A DNA stretch of 64,000 nt from PALSA-555 sp035468285 (GTDB lineage: Bacteria; Actinomycetota; Acidimicrobiia; IMCC26256; PALSA-555): assembly GCA_035468285.1 (NCBI GenBank), contig DATISY010000090.1:1-64000 (forward strand). The letters run 5' to 3'. Position 1 is the stretch's first letter; each line of letters starts with the position of its first letter. The position numbers and the translations under genes were made by a program. This document shows, one piece after another, positions 41,682-50,542 of the stretch. The notes under the pieces were generated by a model, which was not told where the DNA came from, made no database searches, and was given only the letters and a program-made list of their open reading frames with translations.

Positions 41682-42911
41682 GTGAGCTTCGAGACCGCCA
41701 TCGTCTTGCTCAACGTCGTCGTCGTCGTGGCGATCGGCGTATTCGTCGTGTTCCGCGTCGTCAGCTTGCGCCGCAACCCCGAGCCGCGCCCGCCGCTGAA
41801 CCTGGCCCCGGGTCTGGCCGACGACGTCCTCGAGGGCCGCAAGCTCGAGCGGGTCCTGGGCTGGGCCCTGCTGTTCACGTTGGTCCTCGCGGTGTCGGTC
41901 CCCGTGTACTTCTTGGTCGAGCCCACCCGCGAGGCGGATGCCAACGCGCAGTTCCTGCGGGAGTCGGTCGCTCGGGGTGCCCGCCTCTTCGCGAACCAGC
42001 AGAGCAAGGCATACGACGCGACGTTCTCGCTGCTGTGCGCCAACTGCCACGGCGTCGACGCCGGCGGCGGGCAGGCCCCGTTCGTCCTCCAGCCCGAGGC
42101 GGACATCTGCCAGGCGAAGGAGAACCAGAACAACCCCGCGGTGCCCCAGTGCCTCTCCCAGCAGGTGTCGTGGCAGGCGCCGCCACTCAACACGGTGCTG
42201 CTGCGCTTCGACCCGGACCAGGTGGCGCAGGTCATCACGTATGGGAGACCGGGGACACCTATGCCCCCGTGGGGGGTCGCGAGCGGGAAAGGGGTCCTCG
42301 GACCGCAGGGGATCGACGACCTCGTGAACTACCTGCAGAGCATCCAGCTCTCCCAGAAGAAGGCGCAACAGCAGGCGACCGCCGCGGTCGGCCAGTACAA
42401 GACGGACGCGACGACGTTGGTCACGAACACCCAGAACAGCCTGACGTCGGCGCAGAGCGACCTCGCGGCGGCGCAGGCGCGGGGCGCGGCGGCCACCACG
42501 ATCGCCGGGATGCAGGCCAACGTCGCCCAGCTGCAGGCCGAGCTCGCCTCGGCCAAGGCCAACAACGCTGACGTGCAGGGCCTCAGCGAAGGGGCGGTCC
42601 TGTTCCGGCTGAACTGCGCCCGGTGCCACACCAAGAACTGGTCGTTCGCCGACCCGACGAAGCTGAACCAGCCGCCCCCGGCCCGTCAGGGCAGCGGCGC
42701 GTTCGGTCCGGCGCTCACCGACGGGACCACCCTGTTGCAGTTCCCCGGCAGCGCAGGCCGGGACCAGCAGCTGGCGTGGGTCGCCGCCGGGGTGCCCGCC
42801 AACCAGCAGTTCGGCGTGCGGGGCATCTCGTCGGGACGGATGCCGCACTTCGGCCGCATCCTCACCGCGAACCAGATCTCCGAGATCGTGGACTACGAGC
42901 GAAACCTGTAG
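41682..42911 (+). CDS. qcrC: Membrane-anchored dihaem cytochrome c (cc subunit) with a coiled-coil linker
   Basis: This 409-residue protein has two N-terminal membrane helices (about residues 4-24 and 54-74). The first haem site is LLCANCHGVDAG, with a Met ligand in PMPPWG. The second is LNCARCHTKNWS, with a Met in GRMPHFG. Between them (about residues 220-300) is a Gln/Ala/Thr-rich helical stretch that looks like a coiled coil, which known QcrC proteins lack. It should pass electrons from Rieske to the terminal oxidase. The long frame upstream overlaps qcrA; GTG at 41682 follows CCGGAGGA. Confidence 0.88.
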   Translation: MSFETAIVLLNVVVVVAIGVFVVFRVVSLRRNPEPRPPLNLAPGLADDVLEGRKLERVLGWALLFTLVLAVSVPVYFLVEPTREADANAQFLRESVARGARLFANQQSKAYDATFSLLCANCHGVDAGGGQAPFVLQPEADICQAKENQNNPAVPQCLSQQVSWQAPPLNTVLLRFDPDQVAQVITYGRPGTPMPPWGVASGKGVLGPQGIDDLVNYLQSIQLSQKKAQQQATAAVGQYKTDATTLVTNTQNSLTSAQSDLAAAQARGAAATTIAGMQANVAQLQAELASAKANNADVQGLSEGAVLFRLNCARCHTKNWSFADPTKLNQPPPARQGSGAFGPALTDGTTLLQFPGSAGRDQQLAWVAAGVPANQQFGVRGISSGRMPHFGRILTANQISEIVDYERNL

Positions 42912-42924
42912 ACGGAGCGATTCA

Positions 42925-43755
42925 GTGCCATCCTTCCTCGCCCAAGTCGCCCCGCCACCCCCGAGCGGGATCTGGTACCCGACGATCCTCGGCATCCTGG
43001 TCGTCGCCGTCGCGATCATGTTGTTCTGCGGGTCGATCTACGTGCTGCTCGCCACCAACCTCGGTGCCCGGCTCGGTTTCCTCTGTGCGTTCACCGCGCT
43101 GACGGGCTTCATGGTCCTCCTGACGACGCTGTGGATGTTCACCGCGTCACCGTTGAACACGCTCAAGGGCACCCCGCCCGTGTGGAAGCTCGTGACGGTC
43201 ACCAAGAAGCTCGATCAGTCGTCGATCCCGCCGGCGGTCCGCTCCGCGCCGGTGAAGGGCCGGAAGGTGCCGACCGCCAGCCAGTCGGATCTCAAGGCGG
43301 TCGTCGACGCCGCGCTCGTGACCAAGCAGCCGATCGCCAACATCCCGTCGCCGGCGAACGCGAACCAGTACGCCAAGTTCCAGGCCGTCACGGACTACAC
43401 GACCACGAACTACTACGAGGTCGGGGGTAGCAACCCGCACCTCCTGGACTGGCAGATCAGCCATCAGCCGCTCTACGCGGTGGTGCAATTCTGTGCCGTA
43501 CCGCCGAACACGCTGCCGTTCGGGGTGCCGCCCCCGCCCCCGACGTGTGACAAGACCTCACCCGCGAACGGATTCGCGATCCTCAAGCGGGACTTCGGTT
43601 CGTTGCGGATCCCACCGTTCGTGACGTTCGTGATCTCGGTGATCCTGTTCGGGCTCGGTCTGCTGTCGCTGCACTGGCGGGAGAAGGACGAGCGGGCCCT
43701 GGCGGCCGCCGAGGCCGAGGCCACCAAGCTCGTCCCGACGCCGGCGTCGACCTGA
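42925..43755 (+). CDS. Membrane protein of the cytochrome bc cluster, function unknown
   Basis: This 276-residue protein has two N-terminal helices (about residues 17-41 and 48-73), a polar central domain of about 150 residues that should face outside, and one C-terminal helix (about 229-248). The outside domain has two Cys (VVQFCAVPPN and PPPTCDKTSP) around a Pro-rich stretch, which could form a disulfide. No known family is recognised. Its 13-nt spacing from the cytochrome c gene, and its topology, suggest an accessory subunit of the bc complex or bc-oxidase supercomplex. Confidence 0.6.
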   Translation: MPSFLAQVAPPPPSGIWYPTILGILVVAVAIMLFCGSIYVLLATNLGARLGFLCAFTALTGFMVLLTTLWMFTASPLNTLKGTPPVWKLVTVTKKLDQSSIPPAVRSAPVKGRKVPTASQSDLKAVVDAALVTKQPIANIPSPANANQYAKFQAVTDYTTTNYYEVGGSNPHLLDWQISHQPLYAVVQFCAVPPNTLPFGVPPPPPTCDKTSPANGFAILKRDFGSLRIPPFVTFVISVILFGLGLLSLHWREKDERALAAAEAEATKLVPTPAST

Positions 43756-43769
43756 CAAGGATGGTGACG

Positions 43770-44000
43770 ATGCGTTCCATTCGATCGTTCGTCTCGGCGG
43801 CGCTCGTCGTCGCGGCAGTGGTCGTGGGCGCGGCGGTCCCCGCGGGCGCCCAGCAGCTCGTCGACGCCGGTGGTGACAACGGGCAGGGCGGCCTGGCGTT
43901 CGTGCTCATGGCCGTCATGGTGTTCCTGATCGGCTTCTCGTTGTTCTTCATGGACCGGGTCCGGCGACGGCGGGCCGCCGAGCAGGACGAGCGCCGCTAA
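43770..44000 (+). CDS. Small membrane protein at the end of the cytochrome bc cluster
   Basis: This 76-residue protein has an N-terminal signal-like segment (SFVSAALVVAAVVVGAAVPAGAQ, residues 6-28, shown here as a span ending in an AGA-Q cleavage-like site), a short Gly/Asp loop, and a second helix (FVLMAVMVFLIGFSLFFM) with a basic tail. ATG at 43770 fits the AAGG ribosome site; an in-frame ATG at 43761 is an alternative. It may be a small subunit of the bc complex. It overlaps the hemL stop tail to tail by 4 nt. Confidence 0.6.
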   Translation: MRSIRSFVSAALVVAAVVVGAAVPAGAQQLVDAGGDNGQGGLAFVLMAVMVFLIGFSLFFMDRVRRRRAAEQDERR

Positions 44001-45277
44001 CCCGATCCGGTGATCTCCGCAGCGGCGACCGCGGCGGCATCGACGGTCCGGGCGATCACCGCGTCGTCGTGGGCGGCGCTCGGGAAGAGCGCCTCGAACG
44101 GGCTCGGCGCGAGGAACACTCCCTGGGCGAGCATGGCCTGGAAGAACTGGGCGTAGCGCTTCCCGTCCGCGGCGCGGGCTGTCTCGTAGTCGGTGACCGG
44201 CACGTCGGAGAAGAACAGGCCGGCCAGCGTCCAGGCTCGCGGTGCCTGCACCGCGAGCCCGGCGGCGCCGATCGCGGCGGTGAGGCCTTCCTGGAGGCGC
44301 TGCGCCCGGCGTTCGAGCTCGTCGTAGAGCCCCGCGTCGAGGCGGGCCAGGACCGCGAGCCCCGCCGCGGTGGCGAGCGGGTTCCCTGAGAGGGTGCCGG
44401 CCTGGTAGACGGGCCCGGCGGGGGCGAGCTCGTCGAGGAGGGGGCCGGGTCCGCCGAGGGCGGCGAGCGGCAGGCCGCCTCCGAGGACCTTCCCGAAGAT
44501 GGTCAGGTCGGGGGTGATCCCGGTGCGGCCCTGCGCGCCGGCGGGCCCGACGCGAAAACCCGTGATCACCTCGTCGAACACCAGCAGCGCGCCGCTCGTG
44601 TCGCATCGGCGGCGGAGCCCGGCGAGGAACCCCGGCGCGGGGGACACGAGCCCCATGTTGGCGGCGACGGGCTCGACGAGGAGCGCGGCGATGTCGTCCC
44701 CGTGGGCGGCGAACAGCGCGTCGAGCGCGTCGTCGTCGTTGTAGGGGGCGACGAGCGTGTCGGCGACGGTCCCGTCGGTGACCCCGGCCGAGCCGGGGAT
44801 TCCGAGGGTGGCGACACCACTGCCGGCGGCGACGAGCAGCGCGTCGACATGGCCGTGGTAGCCGCCGGCGAACTTGACGATCTTGGCCCGGCCGGTCGCG
44901 CCCCGGGCCAGGCGCACCGCGGTCATGGCGGCCTCGGTGCCGGAGGAGACGAGCCGGAGCTTCTCGACCGACGGGACGCGGGCGGCGACGGCTTCGGCGA
45001 GCTCGACCTCGGCGGCGGTGGGAGCACCGAAGGACGTCCCGTCCGCCGCGGCGCGCTGCACCGCTTCGACGACGGCGGGGTGCGCGTGGCCGAGGATCGA
45101 CGCGCCCCACGACTGGACGTAGTCGATGTAACGGGTGCCGTCGGTCGCGATCAGGTAGGCGCCATCACCTCGGGCGACGAAGAACGGGTCGTGTCCGACA
45201 CTGGCGAACGACCGGACCGGGGAGTTGACGCCACCGGGGATGCGGGCGAGTGCCCGCGCCCAGAGGTCGTCGCTCAT
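43997..45277 (-). CDS. hemL: Glutamate-1-semialdehyde 2,1-aminomutase
   Basis: This 426-residue PLP enzyme converts glutamate-1-semialdehyde to 5-aminolevulinate, the second step of the C5 haem pathway. It has IPGGVNSPVRSF at the N-terminus, VSSGTEAAMTAVRLARG, the PLP Asp in LLVFDEVITGFRVG and the Schiff-base Lys in TIFGKVLGGGLPLAA. Length is standard. ATG overlaps the hemB stop (ATGA). It is the last gene of the rex-hem run. Confidence 0.96.
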   Translation of the reverse strand: MSDDLWARALARIPGGVNSPVRSFASVGHDPFFVARGDGAYLIATDGTRYIDYVQSWGASILGHAHPAVVEAVQRAAADGTSFGAPTAAEVELAEAVAARVPSVEKLRLVSSGTEAAMTAVRLARGATGRAKIVKFAGGYHGHVDALLVAAGSGVATLGIPGSAGVTDGTVADTLVAPYNDDDALDALFAAHGDDIAALLVEPVAANMGLVSPAPGFLAGLRRRCDTSGALLVFDEVITGFRVGPAGAQGRTGITPDLTIFGKVLGGGLPLAALGGPGPLLDELAPAGPVYQAGTLSGNPLATAAGLAVLARLDAGLYDELERRAQRLQEGLTAAIGAAGLAVQAPRAWTLAGLFFSDVPVTDYETARAADGKRYAQFFQAMLAQGVFLAPSPFEALFPSAAHDDAVIARTVDAAAVAAAEITGSG

Positions 45278-46251
45278 TGGAGCCGTTCAGCGACTCGGCG
45301 GGCAGCGTACGTGAGGATGAAGTCCGCGCCGGCTCGTTTGATCGCGGTGAGATGCTCGAGCATGACCGCGTCGCCGTCGAGCCAGCCGTTCGCGGCCGCG
45401 GCTTCGACCATGGCGTACTCCCCGCTGACGTGGTACGCCCCGAGGGGCACCGGTGCGGCGGCGCGCACCTGGCCGACGACGTCGAGGTAGGCGAGGGCGG
45501 GCTTCACCATGACGAGATCGGCGCCTTCCGCGAGGTCGAGCGCAACCTCGGTGACAGCTTCGCGGGCGTTGGCGGGGTCCATCTGGTAGCCGCGGCGGTC
45601 CCCGAAGCTGGGGGCGCACTCGGCGGCGTCCCGGAAGGGGCCGTAGAGCGCGGACGCGTACTTGACGGCGTAGGCGAGGATCGCGGTGTCGGCGTGTCCC
45701 GCCGTGTCGAGCGCGCCGCGGATGGCCGCGACCTGACCGTCCATCATCCCGGAGGGCGCCACGACGTCCGCTCCCGCCGCGGCCTGGGCCACTGCGATCG
45801 ACCCGTAGCGGTCCAGGGTGGCATCGTTGTCGACCGTCCCGTCGGGCCGGACGATCCCGCAGTGCCCGTGGTCGGTGTACTCGTCGAGGCAGGTGTCGGC
45901 GATGAGGACGAGGCCGTCGCCGACCTCGTCGCGCAGCGCTCGGAGCGCCCCCGCGACGACGCCGTCGGGGTCGTCGGCCGCCGAGCCCTGGGCGTCTTTC
46001 GTGGCGGGGACCCCGAAGAGCACGACGGCGGGGATGCCGAGCTCGGCGAGGGCCCGGACCTCCTTGCGGAGGCTCTCCACGGTGTGCTGGACGACACCGG
46101 GCATGGACGGGACGGGCTCGGGATCGGTGAGCCCCTCCTTCACGAAGAGGGGCGCGATCAGGTCGTCGATCCCGACCCGGGTCTCGGCGACGAGGCGCCG
46201 CCAGGCGTCGGTGCGGCGCAACCGTCGGGGCCGCTGTTCCGGGAAAGGCAC
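45274..46251 (-). CDS. hemB: Delta-aminolevulinic acid dehydratase (porphobilinogen synthase)
   Basis: This 325-residue enzyme condenses two 5-aminolevulinates to porphobilinogen. The Schiff-base lysines are in YAVKYASALYGPFRD and LVMVKPALAYLDV. The metal region is ADTCLDEYTDHGHCGIV with two Cys, so a zinc-type site is partly kept. The frame is open upstream, but GTG at 46251 gives the normal N-terminus and lies 6 nt after a -10-like TACCAT. Gap to hemD is 52 nt. Confidence 0.95.
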   Translation of the reverse strand: MPFPEQRPRRLRRTDAWRRLVAETRVGIDDLIAPLFVKEGLTDPEPVPSMPGVVQHTVESLRKEVRALAELGIPAVVLFGVPATKDAQGSAADDPDGVVAGALRALRDEVGDGLVLIADTCLDEYTDHGHCGIVRPDGTVDNDATLDRYGSIAVAQAAAGADVVAPSGMMDGQVAAIRGALDTAGHADTAILAYAVKYASALYGPFRDAAECAPSFGDRRGYQMDPANAREAVTEVALDLAEGADLVMVKPALAYLDVVGQVRAAAPVPLGAYHVSGEYAMVEAAAANGWLDGDAVMLEHLTAIKRAGADFILTYAARRVAERLQ

Positions 46252-46257
46252 CCCGCG

Positions 46258-46263
46258 ATGGTA
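46258..46263 (-). promoter_or_regulatory. -10 box, possible leaderless promoter of hemB
   Basis: TACCAT on the minus strand ends 6 nt before the GTG start of hemB. There is no ribosome site between them. It could give an internal hemBL transcript independent of rex. Inferred from spacing. Confidence 0.35.
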
Positions 46264-46303
46264 CGGCGACGGCGAGCCCGGCTCTCTGGTCGCGTACCGG
46301 GCG

Positions 46304-47761
46304 TCAGGGCAGCGTCTCGAGGAGGGTGGCGACGACGCCGTCGATGGTGTGGGTGGCGGCCTCGGCGTCGACGCGCAGGCCGAGCTCACGGGCGGTGGCG
46401 GAGGTGACGGGGCCGATGGACACGACGTGGGGTTGGGGGTCGAGCGGCCCGACGAGCTCGACGAAGTTCCGGACGGTGGACGACGACGTGAACGTGATCG
46501 CGTCGACGGTCCCGCGGCGGACCTCGTCGAGGGCCGCGGGGTCGGGCTCGGCAGCCCGGGTCCGGTACAGGGGGAGGACGTCGACGTGGTAGCCGAGCCG
46601 GCGTAGCCCGTCGGGTAGGACATCGCGGGCCTGCTCGGCGCGGGCGAGCAGGACCCGCCCGCCGGTGCCATCGGGGGGCGGGAACGCGTCGAGGAGCGCC
46701 TCGGCGACGAACCGGTCGGGGATGAGGTCGGCGCGCACGCCGTACTCGGCGAGGGCAGCGGCGGTGCCGGGCCCGATGGCCGCGACCCGGACCGCGGCGA
46801 GCACGCGGGCGTCCCCACCCTGGGGGGTGATACCGCGGTCGAAGAGGGCACGGACCCCGTTCGCGGAGGTGAGCACGAGCCAGGCGACGTCGTCGAGCGG
46901 CGGGAGCGCGACCGGGAGCGGATCGACGCGGATGGCGGGCAGCTCGACGACCCGGGCGCCGAGCTCGCCGAGCCGGCCGCGCAGCTCGCTCGCCTGCTCC
47001 CGGGCTCGGGTCACGACGACGGTGCGCCCGAAGAGCGGCCGCTGCTCGAACCAGCCGAGGTCGAGGGCGGCGACGGCACCGATCACGACCGCGGCGGGCG
47101 CCGCGACCGCGAGGTCGGTCACCGTCGCGAGGGTCGCCCGCGTGGTCCGCTGGTCGGGACGGGTCCCGGCGTGGACCGCGGCGACGGGCGTGTCCGCGGG
47201 AAGGCCTGCGGCGAGGAGCTGCGCCGCGATGCTGGGAAGCGTCGCCGCGGCCATGAGGATCACAAGCGTCCCTCCGGCCCCCGCGAGGCGGCCCCAGTCG
47301 ACGTCGGTGTGGCCCTTCGTCGGGTCTTCGTGGCCGGTGACGATCGTGACGTGCGTGGACAGGCCGCGGTGGGTGACGGGGATGCCCGCGTACGCGGGCG
47401 CAGCGATGGCGCTCGTCACACCGGGGACGATCTCGAAGGGGATCCCGGCGGCGGCGAGCGCCTCGGCTTCTTCCCCACCGCGGCCGAACACGAACGGGTC
47501 GCCCCCTTTGAGGCGGACCACCGCGTCGCCGGCCCGCCCGTACTGGACGAGGAGGGCGTTGATCTGGTCCTGGGTGGCGTCGACCGACCCAGGGGCCTTC
47601 CCGACCGAGATGCGACGCGCCGTGGCGGGGGCAAGGTCGAGGAGCGCGTCGGTGCCGAGCCGGTCGTAGATGACGACCTCGGCGGCGGCGAGGAGCTCCG
47701 CGCCGCGTCGGGTGAGCAGCCCGGGGTCGCCGGGGCCGGCGCCGACCAACGCGACGCTCAC
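46304..47761 (-). CDS. hemD: Uroporphyrinogen-III C-methyltransferase/uroporphyrinogen-III synthase fusion
   Basis: This 485-residue fusion has two parts. Residues 1-235 are a SUMT (CobA) domain with VALVGAGPGDPGLLTRRG, VVRLKGGDPFVFGRGGEE, PGVTSAIAAPAYAGIPVTHR and LVILMAAATL. Residues 245-485 are a HemD domain with a VVVTRAREQASEL start and ITFTSSSTVRNFVELVG. HemD cyclises hydroxymethylbilane; SUMT then methylates uroporphyrinogen III towards sirohaem and cobalamin. Such fusions are common in Actinomycetota and Firmicutes. GTG overlaps the hemC stop (GTGA). Confidence 0.95.
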   Translation of the reverse strand: MSVALVGAGPGDPGLLTRRGAELLAAAEVVIYDRLGTDALLDLAPATARRISVGKAPGSVDATQDQINALLVQYGRAGDAVVRLKGGDPFVFGRGGEEAEALAAAGIPFEIVPGVTSAIAAPAYAGIPVTHRGLSTHVTIVTGHEDPTKGHTDVDWGRLAGAGGTLVILMAAATLPSIAAQLLAAGLPADTPVAAVHAGTRPDQRTTRATLATVTDLAVAAPAAVVIGAVAALDLGWFEQRPLFGRTVVVTRAREQASELRGRLGELGARVVELPAIRVDPLPVALPPLDDVAWLVLTSANGVRALFDRGITPQGGDARVLAAVRVAAIGPGTAAALAEYGVRADLIPDRFVAEALLDAFPPPDGTGGRVLLARAEQARDVLPDGLRRLGYHVDVLPLYRTRAAEPDPAALDEVRRGTVDAITFTSSSTVRNFVELVGPLDPQPHVVSIGPVTSATARELGLRVDAEAATHTIDGVVATLLETLP

Positions 47762-48645
47762 GCGAGGTCCTCGAGCACCAGGCGGCCGCCGTGCTGGCCG
47801 ATGAGGTCACGGGCCGCGACGCGTCCGGTGGCGTCGGGGTCGTCGCCGCGGGTCGTGGCGCGCAGCACGATACGGCCGTCGAGCGACGCGACGAGCGCGT
47901 CGATGGTCACACCGGACCCCTCGACCGCGGCGAGGGCACCGACCGGGACGTCACAGCCGCCGCCGAGCTCGTCGAGGAACGCCCGCTCCGCGTCGACGGC
48001 GCGACGGACCTCCGGGTCGTCGATGGCCCGGACCGATTCGAGGTGGGCGTCGTCGTCGGCTCGACACTCGACCGCGAGTGCCCCCTGCGCGACTTGGGGC
48101 AGAAGGGTCGACGGGTCGACGCGGTGCACCCGGTCGTCGACGAGGTCGAGCCGGTCCAACGCGGCCGCGGCGATGACGACCGCGTCGAAGCGGTCGAGGC
48201 GCCCGAGACGGGTCGGGACGTTGCCCCGCAGCTCCCCGAACGTGAGGTCGGGGCGGTGGTGGGCGAGCTGGGCCCGGCGGCGCACCGACCCGGTGCCGAC
48301 GCGCCCGCCGGTCGGGAGCGACTCGAGGGTGGCGCCCACGAGCGCGTCGCGGGGGTCGGCCCGTTCCGGGACGGCGGCGAGGACGAGACCGGGCGGGGTG
48401 CGGGGCGGCAGGTCCTTGGCCGAGTGGACCGCGAGGTCGGCTCGGCCGTCGCGCACGGCGTCTTGCACTTCCGTGACGAACACGCCCTGTCCTCCGATGT
48501 GGTGGATGGGGCTGTCGCGGTCTCGGTCCCCGGCGGTGGTGATGACGACGAGCTCGGCGTCGACGCTGAGCAGGGCGATGACTCGCTCGGCTTGCCACCG
48601 GGCGAGCGCGCTGCCGCGCGTCGCGACGCGCAGCGGGGGTGTCAC
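47758..48645 (-). CDS. hemC: Hydroxymethylbilane synthase (porphobilinogen deaminase)
   Basis: This 295-residue enzyme joins four porphobilinogens. It has LRVATRGSALARWQAERV at the start, GVFVTEVQDAVRDGRADLAV, HSAKDLPPRTPPGL with the catalytic Asp region, GTGSVRRRAQL, RGNVPTRLGRL, and the dipyrromethane-linking Cys in ELGGGCDVPVGA. GTG overlaps the hemA stop (GTGA). Confidence 0.96.
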   Translation of the reverse strand: MTPPLRVATRGSALARWQAERVIALLSVDAELVVITTAGDRDRDSPIHHIGGQGVFVTEVQDAVRDGRADLAVHSAKDLPPRTPPGLVLAAVPERADPRDALVGATLESLPTGGRVGTGSVRRRAQLAHHRPDLTFGELRGNVPTRLGRLDRFDAVVIAAAALDRLDLVDDRVHRVDPSTLLPQVAQGALAVECRADDDAHLESVRAIDDPEVRRAVDAERAFLDELGGGCDVPVGALAAVEGSGVTIDALVASLDGRIVLRATTRGDDPDATGRVAARDLIGQHGGRLVLEDLA

Positions 48646-49904
48646 TCGGGTTCGTCGAGCGCGAACAGGTCGGCGAGGGCATCGGTGAGCAGCTCGCCTT
48701 GGGCGGTGCCGGCCGCGTCTTTGACCCGGATGGTCGGCTCGTGGAGCAGCTTGTTGATGACCCCGCGCGTCACCTGCTCGACGATCTCGCGCGAGGCGGC
48801 GTCGAGGCGTCCGGCGCGCCGGTCGATCTCGCTGGTGCGCAGCTCCTCCACCCGGGCTCGAAGGGCGGCGATGATCGGCGCGACCTGGCGCGCCGAGCGG
48901 TCGAGACGGAACCGGTCGAGCTCCTCGGTGATGATCTCCCGGACGGTGCCGACCTCGGCCCGGCGCTGCTGGAGCGACTGCTCCCCGAGGGCCCGGAGGG
49001 CTTCGATATCGAGGAGGGTGATCCCGAACACCTGGCCGACACCGGGGTCGACGTCGCGGGGGACCGCGACGTCCACGACGAGCAGCGCCCGCCCGTCACG
49101 GCGTTCCATCACGGTCTCCATGTCGCCTCGCTCGATCAGGACGCCGGGGGCGCCGGTCGAGGAGAGGAGCACGTCAGCGGTGACCAGCGCGTCGGGGATC
49201 TCGTCGAGGGAGATGGCATAGCCGTCGACGCGACGGGCCAGCTCGCGGGCCCGGGTGCGGCTGCGGTTGGCGACGACAATCTCGCCGACGCCGGCACCGG
49301 CGAGCGCCACGGCCATGCCCTCGCCGACGTCACCGGCGCCGAGGACCAGGACCCGCCGGCCGGCGAGAGACCCGAGCCGCTCGCCCGCGAGGGCCACCGC
49401 GGCCGAGGAGACCGACACCGCGTGGCGGGCGATGCCGGTCTCGTGGCGGGCGCGTTTCCCGACGTGGACGGCGTGACGGAAGGCACGGGACAGCAGCTGA
49501 CCGGCGGTTCCCTCGCGCTCGGCGGTCTGCCAGGCCTCGCGTACCTGGCCGAGGATCTCGCCTTCGCCGATGATCATCGAGTCGAGCCCGGCGGCCACGC
49601 CGAACAGGTGCGCGACCGCGGCGTCGTCGTGGTACGTGTAGAGGCTCTCGGCGAGGACGTCAGGATCGACCCCGGCGAGCTCGGCGAGGTGGTGGCGGAC
49701 GTCGTCGACACCGGGGTGGAACCGGGTGGAGCGGGTGTACACCTCGGTGCGGTTGCAGGTGGACAGCAAGATGACCTCGGCGAGGTGTTCCCGGCCGACC
49801 AGCGCGTGCAGCGCCTTCGGGAGGGAGCCCGGCTGGACCGTCATCCGCTCGAGGAGATCGACGGCCGCGGTGCGGTGGTTCAGTCCAACGACGACGAGAG
49901 ACAC
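48642..49904 (-). CDS. hemA: Glutamyl-tRNA reductase
   Basis: This 420-residue enzyme reduces glutamyl-tRNA to glutamate-1-semialdehyde, the first committed step of C5 haem synthesis. Visible are VVGLNHRTAAVDLLER, the catalytic Cys in LLSTCNRTEVYT, MIIGEGEILGQVREAW, the NADPH loop VLVLGAGDVGEGMAVAL, and the C-terminal dimerisation helices. The frame is open upstream in sirC, but GTG at 49904 gives the normal start and follows AAGGAG. It overlaps sirC by 25 nt. Confidence 0.96.
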   Translation of the reverse strand: MSLVVVGLNHRTAAVDLLERMTVQPGSLPKALHALVGREHLAEVILLSTCNRTEVYTRSTRFHPGVDDVRHHLAELAGVDPDVLAESLYTYHDDAAVAHLFGVAAGLDSMIIGEGEILGQVREAWQTAEREGTAGQLLSRAFRHAVHVGKRARHETGIARHAVSVSSAAVALAGERLGSLAGRRVLVLGAGDVGEGMAVALAGAGVGEIVVANRSRTRARELARRVDGYAISLDEIPDALVTADVLLSSTGAPGVLIERGDMETVMERRDGRALLVVDVAVPRDVDPGVGQVFGITLLDIEALRALGEQSLQQRRAEVGTVREIITEELDRFRLDRSARQVAPIIAALRARVEELRTSEIDRRAGRLDAASREIVEQVTRGVINKLLHEPTIRVKDAAGTAQGELLTDALADLFALDEPE

Positions 49905-50542
49905 GCCCGGAGGAGCTCCTTCGCTTGGGCCACGCGCCCGGTGCGGATCAGGTCGAGCATGCCGGAATCGAGCGCTCCCCGCCAATCTAGGGTCTCGCTC
50001 GACGTTCCGGCCGACCGGATCCGTTCGCGCTCGTCGGAGAGCAGGTCGAGGAGCACGCCCCACTCGGGGCCCATCTCGGTGGCCACGTGGTCTTTGAGGT
50101 AGGTGGCCAGCGCGGGGCTGCGGCCGCCGGTCCCGATCGTCACGACGAGGTCGCCCTGGCGGACGACTGACATGAGGGTGAAGGAGCACCGGTCGGGGTC
50201 GTCGGCGCTGTTGACGAAGATCCGACGTGCTTGCCCCGCGTCGTAGACGGCTTGGTTCACCGCCGGGTCGGGGGTGGCGGTGGTGGCGAGCCAGGCGCCG
50301 TCGAGGTCCTCGGCGACGAAGGGTCGCCGGTCCACGGTGACGGACCCGGCGGCGTGCCAGGCCTGCACCTCGGGACTGACGTCGGGGGCGACGACGTGCA
50401 CCGCGGCGCCGGCCTCGAGGAGCGCGCCGATCTTGCGGGTCGCGACGCGGCCCGCGCCGACGACGACGCAGCGCCGGTCGGCGACGAGGAGGTTCACGGG
50501 GTAACCGAGGAGGCCGGGCCGTCCCATCGGTCCCATGGTCAC
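49880..50542 (-). CDS. Precorrin-2 dehydrogenase (sirohaem synthase N-terminal type)
   Basis: This 220-residue protein matches the NAD-dependent dehydrogenase/ferrochelatase domain of CysG/Met8/SirC. It has YPVNLLVADRRCVVVGAGRVATRKIG (NAD site split here: VVVGAGRVATRK), FVNSADDPDRCSFTLMSVVR and VTIGTGGRSPALATYLKD. It oxidises precorrin-2 to sirohydrochlorin for sirohaem. The methyltransferase needed before it is the CobA part of the cobA-hemD fusion in the same operon. GTG at 50542 overlaps the rex stop (GTGA). Confidence 0.9.
   Translation of the reverse strand: MTMGPMGRPGLLGYPVNLLVADRRCVVVGAGRVATRKIGALLEAGAAVHVVAPDVSPEVQAWHAAGSVTVDRRPFVAEDLDGAWLATTATPDPAVNQAVYDAGQARRIFVNSADDPDRCSFTLMSVVRQGDLVVTIGTGGRSPALATYLKDHVATEMGPEWGVLLDLLSDERERIRSAGTSSETLDWRGALDSGMLDLIRTGRVAQAKELLRACLSSSLD

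Noticed and set aside
43473..45110. Long minus-strand frame of 545 codons over hemL and the bc cluster end
   Set aside because: Composition is Arg/Pro/Ala-rich without motifs, and hemL is clear in another frame.
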